A stretch of DNA of 29,491 bases from Strigomonas culicis. Taxonomy: Eukaryota > Euglenozoa > Kinetoplastea > Trypanosomatida > Trypanosomatidae. Below the pieces are notes generated by a model. It searched no databases, was not told the origin of the DNA, and saw only the letters and a list, made by a program, of their open reading frames with translations. This document shows positions 1 through 7,742 of the stretch, in pieces. The translations under genes and the position numbers were made by a program. Where the stretch lies: contig AUXH01000197.1 of NCBI GenBank assembly GCA_000482145.1, forward strand, positions 1 to 29,491, read 5' to 3'. How positions within the stretch are numbered: the stretch's first letter is position 1; the number at the start of each line of letters is the position of its first letter.

Positions 1-84
1 AGGCTGCCTCGATGTCCCTGTCGCAGAGGCGGTTCAACACATGGTCCCAGAACACAACGCAGCGGCCGTGCCTCTGTGGTTCGT
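1..84. other. GC-rich edge fragment, possible truncated coding sequence
   Basis: The first ~80 bases are clearly richer in G+C than the following 700, which suggests the end of a coding region cut by the window edge. On the minus strand one frame from about base 84 leftward is open to the edge, uses mostly G/C-ending codons and contains FWDHVLNRLCDRDIEAA. A pyrimidine-rich stretch followed by AG lies just upstream of it on that strand. A plus-strand frame ending with TAA near 164 is also open. I cannot choose between a minus-strand gene start or mobile-element remnant and a plus-strand gene end, and I do not recognise the protein. Confidence 0.3.
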
Positions 85-329
85 ATTACAGAAACAAAGG
101 GAAAAAGACTATATGATGACAGAAACATATACTTTCAGTTTGCACATTTTTAGAAATACACATTAATGATACGCTTAAGTAACTAAGAACACCAGCTGAG
201 GTCTTTTTACATTCTTTCACCAATGTACATTTTTACAATTGGTATCTCATTTATATACGTATATGCAGGATGACATCAACCGACTGGAGTCTCTGAGACT
301 TTCATGACTGATAAACATCGTGTTGGAGA

Positions 330-614
330 TCAATTCTTCTTTCCCCGTCTGAGGATACTTCCAAAGCAAAATACCATACAATAAATGATGATTCTATCAA
401 AAACATTGTAGTACAGAGCATCCAGAATGAATGACATAATTGCGTAAATCACTCCACTCTGAGGACTCTTGAGGGTATCGATCATATTTTTGTTGTTACT
501 GTTATTCTTATTGGTACGTGCTTCTTGAAGAGACCGCCGATATAATCCCGTGTTTGACCTTACGTATCCGTAGGATTCACGATTCATGCTCTGCGAAGAT
601 GCGATCGATATCAT
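330..614 (-). CDS. Doubtful small hypothetical protein, 94 aa, possible membrane hairpin
   Basis: An ATG-initiated minus-strand frame of 94 codons ends in TGA. Its N-terminal half is polar (Ser, Asn, Arg, Thr) and its C-terminal half is hydrophobic, with two possible membrane segments around residues 53-68 and 72-88, and a short basic end. G+C is intermediate between the spacers and the real genes. It would be the only minus-strand gene in the window. It resembles no family I know. Chance openness in AT-rich sequence is a real alternative, because the codon usage lacks the strong G/C third-position bias of the other genes and no strong polypyrimidine-AG signal stands upstream on that strand. 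Confidence 0.25.
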   Translation of the reverse strand: MISIASSQSMNRESYGYVRSNTGLYRRSLQEARTNKNNSNNKNMIDTLKSPQSGVIYAIMSFILDALYYNVFDRIIIYCMVFCFGSILRRGKKN

Positions 615-830
615 TTATTGATAGATGCACACATACAGAGATATAGATATTATAGATTCTGGTGCTTGCTTATAGATATATAAGAAAGCGTCAATTGGTT
701 TCCTTTTTCTATCCTTTCTGATGCAATACCTTGACGGATGCTTCCTTTCTTCTTCTTCTTTTCTTCCTGCTTTGAAACACACAGTACATAAATAGTAAGA
801 GTGCCTACTAACGTGCTGTCTCACTAACTC

Positions 831-866
831 TTCTCTCTCTCTCTCTCTCTCTCTCTTCGAACACAG
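831..866 (+). promoter_or_regulatory. (CT)n tract and candidate trans-splice acceptor for the dynein light chain gene
   Basis: An almost pure CT repeat at about 831-857 is followed by the first AG at 865-866, 78 nt before the ATG at 945. No ATG lies between. This is the arrangement expected of a kinetoplastid spliced-leader acceptor. Confidence 0.6.
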
Positions 867-944
867 TCACAACCAAAAAAAAAAAAGACAAGCACTGCAC
901 GGTGTACGCCTCCACATATAACCTCAACTCTCCCGCCCCCCTCC

Positions 945-1463
945 ATGGCCGACCCCTCAAAGCCGAACGAGTCCTTCCTGCCGGAGGACCACGATGACGA
1001 GGACCGCAAGGACACCACCCACGACGACCAGGCGAAGCGCACACGGCACGCCGCGCGGCGCGTCGTGGTGCAAGAGCACGACACGACGAAGGAGCGCACG
1101 GAGACGATCATCGGGTGGGCCCACGGGATCTTGGACAAGACGGAGGACCAGCACAAGAGCGCGCAGACGGGCGCCGAAGCGGCCGCCGCGGCCGACACCG
1201 TGTTCAACTTCAACAACTACTACAAGGATATTGCACAGCAGCTGAAGCGGCAGCTGGACGCGAAATTCCACGGTACGTGGCACGTCATCACCGGCAAGGA
1301 GTTTGGCAGCAACGTCACGTGCGACGGTGGCAGCTTCATCAACTTTAAGATCAATAATATTTACTTTTTAGTGCTTCAGTCGGGGCCGCCGGAGAGGGAG
1401 GGCGGTGAGGCGGTGGAGAACGATGAGAAGCATATGAATGACGTGATCGAAGCGGATCAATAA
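945..1463 (+). CDS. LC8-type dynein light chain with charged N-terminal extension
   Basis: The protein is 172 aa. Residues ~86-150 match the LC8 (DYNLL) fold: helix motif NNYYKDIAQQLKRQLD, then the strand region around GTWHVITGKEFGSNVT and a final hydrophobic strand FLVLQSG. LC8 proteins are small dimeric hubs of axonemal and cytoplasmic dynein that bind short linear motifs in partners. Canonical LC8 is about 90 residues. Here an 85-residue N-terminal extension rich in Asp, Glu, Arg, Lys and His precedes the domain, and a ~20-residue acidic tail follows it. The extension is an oddity, and a divergent axonemal light chain is possible rather than the canonical hub. The start is the first ATG after the CT-repeat acceptor, with no competing upstream ATG. 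Family assignment is by motif reading. Confidence 0.8.
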   Translation: MADPSKPNESFLPEDHDDEDRKDTTHDDQAKRTRHAARRVVVQEHDTTKERTETIIGWAHGILDKTEDQHKSAQTGAEAAAAADTVFNFNNYYKDIAQQLKRQLDAKFHGTWHVITGKEFGSNVTCDGGSFINFKINNIYFLVLQSGPPEREGGEAVENDEKHMNDVIEADQ

Positions 1464-2033
1464 TACGTAATGATATGTATTATTAGGATTATTGTTCTTG
1501 CTGTTTGCTGTGTACGGACGTCTTCGTGGCTGGTAGGTGTTTTTTTGTTTCTTTCTTTCTTTCCCTTCTGTGTGGGGTGGAAATAGAGGAGCATAGAATG
1601 AGTCCCTACCGAAAAAGTAATTAGATGTATCTGTTTTCTTTGTGTTGTTGTTTTCTTCGTTTTTGTCATTTGACTGTATTGAGTGATAATAAATAGACAT
1701 ACTTATGTAAATAAAAAAGATACTTCAAGAAAACAAAAAAAAACTCCTTATTTTTATTGAATGCTATTGTTACTGTTGCCGTATTATGTTTCCTCTTGGA
1801 TGTATGACTGTATGGCTTTCTACAGAAATAAAAGAATTGTTTACAATAGGTTTCTTCTCACTCTATTATTATCACTCTTTCCTCTGCAGTTTATACGCAT
1901 CCATACATTAATAATAAGCAAATAATAAACTAATCATTATCATCAGCATTTCTTCATTTTTGTGTGTGTGTGTTTGTTTTTCTAACCGATTAAGTAAAAA
2001 AAAGCCGCTTTCAAAAGGACAGAAACAAAGGAA
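1464..2033 (+). other. AT-rich spacer: 3'UTR and 5' leader
   Basis: This 570-base spacer contains T-rich runs, a short (GT)n near 1961-1973 and two possible splice acceptors. I see no coding sequence or RNA gene in it. Confidence 0.6.
1849..1889 (+). promoter_or_regulatory. Candidate trans-splice acceptor for the NSUN2-like gene
   Basis: The pyrimidine-rich stretch from 1849 ends in TTTCCTCTGCAG, with AG at 1888-1889. A second candidate AG lies at 1993-1994 after a GT/T-rich tract. No ATG occurs between 1889 and the start at 2034, so both give the same protein. Confidence 0.5.
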
Positions 2034-5000
2034 ATGCCATCTAAGAAGAACAAGAAGGCGTTGAAGGCCTTTGGAAAGAACGGTCGCGAGCTGAAGAAAA
2101 AAGAGACGCAGTACGACGAGAAGGGTAACTGGATCTCGCACCAGCAACACAGCACCCACGGCAGCAATGAAAACGAAAACCATCACGACCGCATGCGCAA
2201 GACCAAAAACGATCTGTTCGATCACTACTACAACGAGCTGCAGAACATGAGCGGCGTCATTGCGGCCGGCCAACCGGCGGAGGCAGCCCCCTCCAACTGG
2301 GCGGCGGAAGTGCAGCTCTTCAAGACGGACCTCCCTATTACCTTCTGGCTCAACCCCACAGACCCGCTGGCCGAGACGGTGAAAGGCTATCTGCTCGCAC
2401 TCCACACGGAGCAGGAGGCGTTTAATCAGGCGCATCCGCGGGAGCCGCAGCAGGCAGCCATGCGCGTGCTGGAGCCCATCGCGTGGTACCCGTATCCCTA
2501 CTACGGCTGGCGCATTCTGGCGAGCAAGACGCAGATGCGCGCGCGGCAGCTCGACGCAATGCAGGCGGCAGAGGCCGTGTCGGAGGAAGAGCAAGAGTTC
2601 CAGCGCGTCCGGGTGTCGCTGCTGCAGCGGCTGCGCGCGATCCTGCAGAAGCAAACCCAGCTTGGCACCATCTCGCGACAGGAGGAGGTATCGATGCTGC
2701 CCGTCTTTTTCCTCAACATCAATCAAAACAACCATTTTCTCAACGCGGCCGATGCGGCAGCGCGGACGAAGGCGCCGCTGATACCCTCCACCGACATCTG
2801 CCTGGACATGTGCAGCTCGCCGGGGAGCAAGACGGCGCAGATGGTCGTCGAGCTCGGTGCCTCCCTGCAGCTGCCTGAGGAGGCAGCGGGGGCGGAGGCG
2901 GACCCCTCCCACCTGTTTCCGTTCAACTACACGCAGCAGCACCCGCGCGCGGACCGCGCGGCCGTCCAAAAGGAAGGCGTCGTCATCGCGAATGAGATCG
3001 ACACGAAGCGCGCGAACATGCTGGTGCATCAGATCAAGCGCCTGACGCTGCTCTTCCCGTTTGTCTGCTTCACAAACCACGACGCGCAGTACTACCCCGA
3101 CCTCCACCTGCACCCGCGCAGTCGCGATCTCTTCTTCGCGGAAGACGCGATGACGGCACCGAGCGAACCCGCAAAACAGCCGATTCTCAAGTTCGACAAG
3201 ATCCTGTGTGATGTGGTGTGCAGCGGCGACGGGACGCTGCGCAAGGCGCCGCACATCTTCAAGTGCTGGACGCCGCGCGAGGGCATGAACCTGCAGAAGA
3301 TCCAGATCAAGATCTTGCTGCGCGCCGCGCACCTGCTCGCGGTCACCCCACACAACGACTACTACCACTTCACCGCGGCGTGTCAGCGCGAGGTGAACCA
3401 GCGCTACCAGCTGCGGGAGGACTCGAAGCTGATCGTGTACAGCACGTGCTCGCTGAACCCCATTGAGAACGAGGCGGTCGTGTACTACGCGATGAAGAAG
3501 ACGCGCGGCGCGCTGCGGCTGGTCAACGTGCACAAGGAGATGGGCCGCGCACCGGACGGCGCCGACGCGGCGGACCCCTTCGCCAAGATCCGCTACCTCC
3601 TCCAGCACCTGCGCACGACGCCGGGCATGCGGCAATGGGCCGTGACCGACGCGCGCGGCGTCGTCTTCACGGCGGAGGACGAGCACATGCACGAGGCACT
3701 GTTCCCGCCCGTGTACAAGCAGACGGCGGACAGCCCCGCAGACAAGTGGGAGATCGATGTGGCGCACGTGGCGGCGCAGTTTCAGAAGCATCAAGAGAAG
3801 CAAAAGGCGACGGCAGATGAGGCGCACAAGGCGGAAGAGGTGGATTTTACGTACATGAAGGCGCTGGACCTATCGAACTGCATGCGCTTCTTTCCCTCCA
3901 ACTGCAACGGCGGCGGCTTCTTCATCGCGGTCTTCGAGAAGGTCAGCGACTACGAGCTGCCAAGCGTGGCCCCCGCCGCGGCCGCGGCCAAGGCCGGTGG
4001 CAAGCCGCAGCCGACGCCTATGAATAAAAACAAGCGAAGCAAGACGGAGGCCACCGCGACTGCGACGACGGCCAATGAGGAGGCGAAGGAGGAGGAGGCG
4101 GAGGTGGCCGAGAGCGAACACGCGCACGACGCGGCGAAAGTGGAGAAGAAGCTGCTGCTCCCGCCCTTCTATTTGCCCGCGCCGGCGCCCATCCACGAGA
4201 CGCTGACCTCCTTCTACCACATACCTCTGCAGACGGAGGGGGCGGCGGGCCACGGCCCGCACCACGACCATCGGTTCCCGGGGCAACAGCTATTCCTGCG
4301 CGCGCCGCACAACGCGATGACGGCGAGTCTGACATCGAGCTCCACCATCTACTTTGTCTCCCACATGGTGCGCAAGCTCCTGCTCAATAACTACTACCAC
4401 ATGCACGATTACTACTCCGCTGCCGTCGCCGCGGCGGAGGAGGCGCAGGGCCGGCCGACGCCCAGCGGCAGCAGCCAGCACCTCACCATTGTGTCCGCCG
4501 GGCTTCGCTTTTTCGCCTTCGAGAACATCAAGAAAAACTGGCGGCTCGCGAACGAGAGCGCGCTGCTGCTGGCCGCGTACATGCGGCGGAACTACTACCG
4601 CTGCGTGGCGCAGCGCGGCGCCGGCCTGCACCACGCCGCGATCGACTGGGAGGCCCTGACGACCTTCCGCTTCGCCCCGGTATCGGTCTCGATCATCGAG
4701 AAGCTCATCCGCGACGGCGGGAAGCTGAAGGACGTCCTCATCGCGGAGATCGCCGATGCGGAGTGCGTGCGGCACCCGCGGCCGGAGGCCGGCGGCGCGG
4801 CCCTTCCGCTACGCGAGTTCATGACGCACGCGGACGCCGGCACGCTTCTCTTTGAGATCCACCTCGACGCGGCGCACCAGGTGAATCTGCTCCCCCCAGG
4901 CGCAGCCCCGGTCGACGGCGCGGTGGCCGGCGGCGCCGCGCGGCTCTACGCCGTGGGGCTGCGCGCGCGGCAGAAGCTGCAGCTCTCGGTCGATCATGAA

Positions 5001-5090
5001 GACATCGACGGACTCCTCATGCGCCTCGGCGTCGAGACCGTGTTTGCCGTCGGCGGCCAGGCGCAGCGAGAAGAGGAGGGAGAGGCATGA
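2034..5090 (+). CDS. NSUN2/Trm4-type RNA cytosine-5 methyltransferase (NOL1/NOP2/Sun family)
   Basis: The 1018-aa protein should transfer a methyl group from S-adenosylmethionine to C5 of cytosine in tRNA, as NSUN2 and yeast Trm4 do. Visible landmarks are: LPITFW near residue 100; SAM-binding motif DMCSSPGSKTAQ at 258-269; KILCDVVCSGDGTLRK around residue 396; and YSTCSLNPIENEAVV with the catalytic Cys at 472. C396 is the second, product-release cysteine. Motif IV normally reads Pro-Cys, but here it is Val-Cys. The C-terminal half carries an Ala/Lys/Glu-rich linker at ~645-718 and then a region resembling the NSUN2 C-terminal PUA-like part. It is longer than human or yeast relatives (roughly 770 and 680 aa). 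The basic N-terminus could support nuclear targeting. Confidence 0.9.
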   Translation: MPSKKNKKALKAFGKNGRELKKKETQYDEKGNWISHQQHSTHGSNENENHHDRMRKTKNDLFDHYYNELQNMSGVIAAGQPAEAAPSNWAAEVQLFKTDLPITFWLNPTDPLAETVKGYLLALHTEQEAFNQAHPREPQQAAMRVLEPIAWYPYPYYGWRILASKTQMRARQLDAMQAAEAVSEEEQEFQRVRVSLLQRLRAILQKQTQLGTISRQEEVSMLPVFFLNINQNNHFLNAADAAARTKAPLIPSTDICLDMCSSPGSKTAQMVVELGASLQLPEEAAGAEADPSHLFPFNYTQQHPRADRAAVQKEGVVIANEIDTKRANMLVHQIKRLTLLFPFVCFTNHDAQYYPDLHLHPRSRDLFFAEDAMTAPSEPAKQPILKFDKILCDVVCSGDGTLRKAPHIFKCWTPREGMNLQKIQIKILLRAAHLLAVTPHNDYYHFTAACQREVNQRYQLREDSKLIVYSTCSLNPIENEAVVYYAMKKTRGALRLVNVHKEMGRAPDGADAADPFAKIRYLLQHLRTTPGMRQWAVTDARGVVFTAEDEHMHEALFPPVYKQTADSPADKWEIDVAHVAAQFQKHQEKQKATADEAHKAEEVDFTYMKALDLSNCMRFFPSNCNGGGFFIAVFEKVSDYELPSVAPAAAAAKAGGKPQPTPMNKNKRSKTEATATATTANEEAKEEEAEVAESEHAHDAAKVEKKLLLPPFYLPAPAPIHETLTSFYHIPLQTEGAAGHGPHHDHRFPGQQLFLRAPHNAMTASLTSSSTIYFVSHMVRKLLLNNYYHMHDYYSAAVAAAEEAQGRPTPSGSSQHLTIVSAGLRFFAFENIKKNWRLANESALLLAAYMRRNYYRCVAQRGAGLHHAAIDWEALTTFRFAPVSVSIIEKLIRDGGKLKDVLIAEIADAECVRHPRPEAGGAALPLREFMTHADAGTLLFEIHLDAAHQVNLLPPGAAPVDGAVAGGAARLYAVGLRARQKLQLSVDHEDIDGLLMRLGVETVFAVGGQAQREEEGEA

Positions 5091-5597
5091 GAGCGGCGTC
5101 CCATCTCAAGGAAAGGAAGAAGAGAAAGGGAGTCGGGTCCTTTTTTTTTTGCTGTATTTCGGTTGTCTGTTTCCATACCTAATTGCTAATCTTAAAACTA
5201 CTAAATAGGTATATATGTATACATATACATATATATCTTTAATCATGCGTTTGAAATCTATAATAATAATAAAACTGCTAAAAAGACATCTGTGTGTATA
5301 TGGATATATATCATTTTTGCATAGATAGGACAAAAAAAAGTGCGTGTACAAACAAAAAGAAAAAACTATACCTATTTTCTCTTCTCCCTTACTCTCATTA
5401 CTGTTTCTTTTTTTTTTCTGGAGCGAAAAAAAAAAAGCAAACTGGAAAACAGACTCAAAACGAGTCTAGTGTTCACATTGTCCCTGTTGTTATAAAAATA
5501 ATCTTAAAACATAAAACAGCAACAAGAATTAAATAAATAAGCAAAGGCAAAAAAAAAACGTAAATTAAAAAAAAAATAGAGCCAAAACGACGAAGAA
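5091..5597 (+). other. AT-rich spacer with poly-A/poly-T runs
   Basis: This 507-base spacer holds T-rich 3'UTR sequence, TA-rich steps, a strong polypyrimidine tract and an A-rich leader with several stop codons. I see no gene. Downstream of the acceptor there is no ATG in any frame until 5829. Confidence 0.6.
5371..5423 (+). promoter_or_regulatory. Candidate trans-splice acceptor for the PTP gene
   Basis: A ~50-nt run of C and T (with a few A and G) ends in a T10-plus stretch, and the first AG after it is at 5422-5423. An mRNA spliced here would meet its first AUG only at 5829, well inside the conserved PTP reading frame. Confidence 0.6.
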
Positions 5598-7199
5598 GTG
5601 GTACCATTGGTCATCCCTACCGTAGACTCACCCATCAACAACACGGAGGGGGAAAGCAACGTTCCGACGAACCTGGGGTCTCTGCTGCTCCCTGAAGCCG
5701 ATCTTGCAGCGCAGCCACCGTCCCACGTCTACTCTCTGGTAGAGGCAAATTCCAGCTTCACATTTTACAAGCTGCCGATCGACCGCCAGCTGCGCAAAAT
5801 CGAAAAGGAGTTCGAGGACATTGAACGCATGACGAACAACACGCAGCAGTACAACTTCACCACATCGCAGCGGAATAACCACAAAAACAGGTACATGAAT
5901 GTGTGGGCGAATGAGCATACCATCTATCCGCGCGGCAGTGCGGCCGACGGTGCAGGGACGCTTTACATCAATGCTAACCACATTGTGCCCTATGTCGTGC
6001 CCGCTGCCGCCGCCACGGCAGCGGCAGCACCGCAGGACACCAGCAGCGTCACCGACGCGCTCCATAGAATTAATCGCCTCTTTATCGCCTGCCAGGCGCC
6101 CCCACCGCAGACGATCCCCGACTTTCTGAAGCTGTGCTTTGAGGAAAAGATACAGTGCATTATCATGCTCACCTCGCTGCTGGAAAACGACATGGTGAAG
6201 GCGGACCGCTACTGGCCGCGGGACGCACTCAGCACGCCCGACGGGGCGATCAAAAAGGAGAGCGCCGGCGAGTACTGCGTCTACTACGAGAGGCCGGCGT
6301 CGCCGGATGCAAACCCCAATGTCCGTGTCAACGACGAACTCAACATTGTGGAGCGAGAGTTCGTCATTGAAAAGCAGCTCCCCGCCTCCAAGGCGGGGGG
6401 TGAAGCCGCCGATGGGAGCGCGAGCGACAGGGTGCACCGCGTGCGGCAGATCCACTACACGGGCTGGCCGGACCACGGCGTGCCGGACAGCAGTGCCGCG
6501 TTCGAGTACCTCTTGCGTTACATCGACCGCTACATGGATGTGGACGGGGCCGGGGCTGACGCGCCGCCGCCGATCCTTGTGCACTGCAGCGCCGGCATTG
6601 GCCGCACCGGCACCCTCATCGGCGCCTACAGCGCGTACTACATGATGCGACAGAACAAGGCGTGTAAGAATGCGGAGGGCGAGGCGGCGGCGCTGTACAC
6701 GTTCACGAACGATAGTGTCCAGCACATGGTGGTGCAGATGCGTCGGTGCCGCTTCGGCATGGTGCAGAAGATGGAGCAGTACGCCTTTATTTATCAGATC
6801 CTTTTGAAAATCTTGAACGATGACTACATCTTAACGAATGAAGCCAATCATACAACGAATAATCCGGATAGCATTTTTGATGTTCGATTGTTTTCCAAAC
6901 TTTTGGCGGAGCGGACCGAGCAGTGCCAGCAGGAGCTCATGGAAAAGATTCTTCGAAGTAAACGTGTGAACCCAAAAGAAAAGACCACCCCGACGAAGGC
7001 ACCGACAACGGCGACGAAGCTCACTCTCAACCTCAAGAGCACCCCGAAGAAGAATACGGCTCCTGCTAGTAGTAGTGAGAATGAGGTATCGCGGCCGCCA
7101 CCACCAAAGAGTGTCCTTGTCGAAAATAACAATAATACAAAAGAAAAGACAACTGTGCTGAGCAGTGTGGAAGAAGTGAAGGGGAAGAAAGGTAAATGA
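5598..7199 (+). CDS. Classical protein tyrosine phosphatase; start codon unclear
   Basis: This enzyme hydrolyses phosphotyrosine. Numbering from 5598, the frame shows NRYMNVW near residue 97, YINANHI near 125, the KADRYWP segment near 206, the WPD loop (WPDHG, acid Asp292) and the P-loop HCSAGIGRTG at 329-338 with catalytic Cys330 and Arg336. The Q-loop-like stretch MVQKMEQYAFIYQ lies near 393-405. All catalytic residues are intact. A Lys/Thr/Pro-rich tail of ~110 residues follows and may target or regulate the enzyme. The frame is open from a TAG at 5577 but has no ATG before 5829 (residue 78); 5598 is a GTG. Starting at 5829 would remove the N-terminal helices (around QLRKIEKEFEDIER) that classical PTP domains have. 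Either a non-AUG start, a start at 5829, or a sequence error is possible. Confidence 0.85.
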   Translation: MVPLVIPTVDSPINNTEGESNVPTNLGSLLLPEADLAAQPPSHVYSLVEANSSFTFYKLPIDRQLRKIEKEFEDIERMTNNTQQYNFTTSQRNNHKNRYMNVWANEHTIYPRGSAADGAGTLYINANHIVPYVVPAAAATAAAAPQDTSSVTDALHRINRLFIACQAPPPQTIPDFLKLCFEEKIQCIIMLTSLLENDMVKADRYWPRDALSTPDGAIKKESAGEYCVYYERPASPDANPNVRVNDELNIVEREFVIEKQLPASKAGGEAADGSASDRVHRVRQIHYTGWPDHGVPDSSAAFEYLLRYIDRYMDVDGAGADAPPPILVHCSAGIGRTGTLIGAYSAYYMMRQNKACKNAEGEAAALYTFTNDSVQHMVVQMRRCRFGMVQKMEQYAFIYQILLKILNDDYILTNEANHTTNNPDSIFDVRLFSKLLAERTEQCQQELMEKILRSKRVNPKEKTTPTKAPTTATKLTLNLKSTPKKNTAPASSSENEVSRPPPPKSVLVENNNNTKEKTTVLSSVEEVKGKKGK

Positions 7200-7243
7200 G
7201 GTGATACATTATAACAATAATATTATTGTTATTACTATTACAG

Positions 7244-7271
<28 letters not shown>
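7244..7271. repeat. (AT)n dinucleotide microsatellite
   Basis: About fourteen perfect AT units lie in the 3'UTR of the PTP gene. The sequence is self-complementary and could form a hairpin in RNA. Confidence 0.9.
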
Positions 7272-7275
<4 letters not shown>

Positions 7276-7551
7276 AATATCGAGTTTATTGTTTTTTTTT
7301 CTTTCTTTCTTTTCGTTCCGTTGTTGTTGCAATGCGAATTCCTTATGTAAATACTTGAACGCATATGTCGCTGAGAAAGAAGAAGAAAAACGTGTTTGTG
7401 AATGTGCATAACGGTATTCGTTGATGCATGTACAGTATCAGGAACTATTTAAAAGTAAAAGACGGAAAAAAAAGAATGGCACAATTTTCTTTTTTTGCTG
7501 TTGTTCTTTTGTTTTTGATATCACATCACCATAAACCACTAGAAACGAAGT

Positions 7552-7581
7552 GTTTTCTCTCTCATATTACGTTCTCTTAAG
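7552..7581 (+). promoter_or_regulatory. Candidate trans-splice acceptor for the PDZ-like protein gene
   Basis: A pyrimidine-rich stretch ends in TTCTCTTAAG, with AG at 7580-7581. A second candidate is AG at 7696-7697 after a CT-rich stretch (7652-7676). Use of the upstream site would include an 17-codon uORF starting at 7626; use of the downstream site would exclude it. Confidence 0.4.
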
Positions 7582-7742
7582 CAAAACTAAAAAGCAGAAA
7601 TACATACATACATATATACAAATATATGTATAGCACACACCGAATAGGCATTCCTTTCACACTTCTATTTTCCTCATAATCATTAAAACCCAAAAAGTAA
7701 TAAAAACTTATTTTATATATACATAACGAAAACACCACTGAG

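Larger units (their letters stand above)
85..944. other. AT-rich region before the first gene; possible strand-switch boundary
   Basis: This stretch is AT-rich and holds no convincing gene apart from the doubtful minus-strand ORF at 330-614. From about 700 to 775 the + strand becomes pyrimidine-rich, and this leads into the (CT)n tract and splice acceptor of the first gene. All later genes are on the + strand. If the left-edge fragment is minus-strand coding, this would be a divergent strand-switch region, where trypanosomatid transcription usually starts. That reading is inference. Confidence 0.35.
7200..7742 (+). other. AT-rich spacer with a long (AT)n microsatellite
   Basis: The spacer contains TTATTA/AATAAT steps, the (AT)14 repeat at 7244-7271, T-rich tracts and two candidate acceptors. 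No gene is seen. Confidence 0.6.

Noticed and set aside
615..824. 69-codon minus-strand frame upstream of the 94-codon ORF
   Set aside because: It starts at GTG and covers the CT-rich stretch read in reverse as Lys/Glu/Arg; no support.
1908..3827. 639-codon open frame on the minus strand opposite the NSUN2-like gene
   Set aside because: It is a by-product of high G+C and biased third positions in the real gene, extends into AT-rich spacer, and encodes an Arg/Leu/Val-rich sequence with no motifs.
5294..5536. 80-codon plus-strand ORF in the spacer before the PTP gene
   Set aside because: AT-rich, Lys/Phe-dominated, and it spans the polypyrimidine tract and splice acceptor of the PTP gene.
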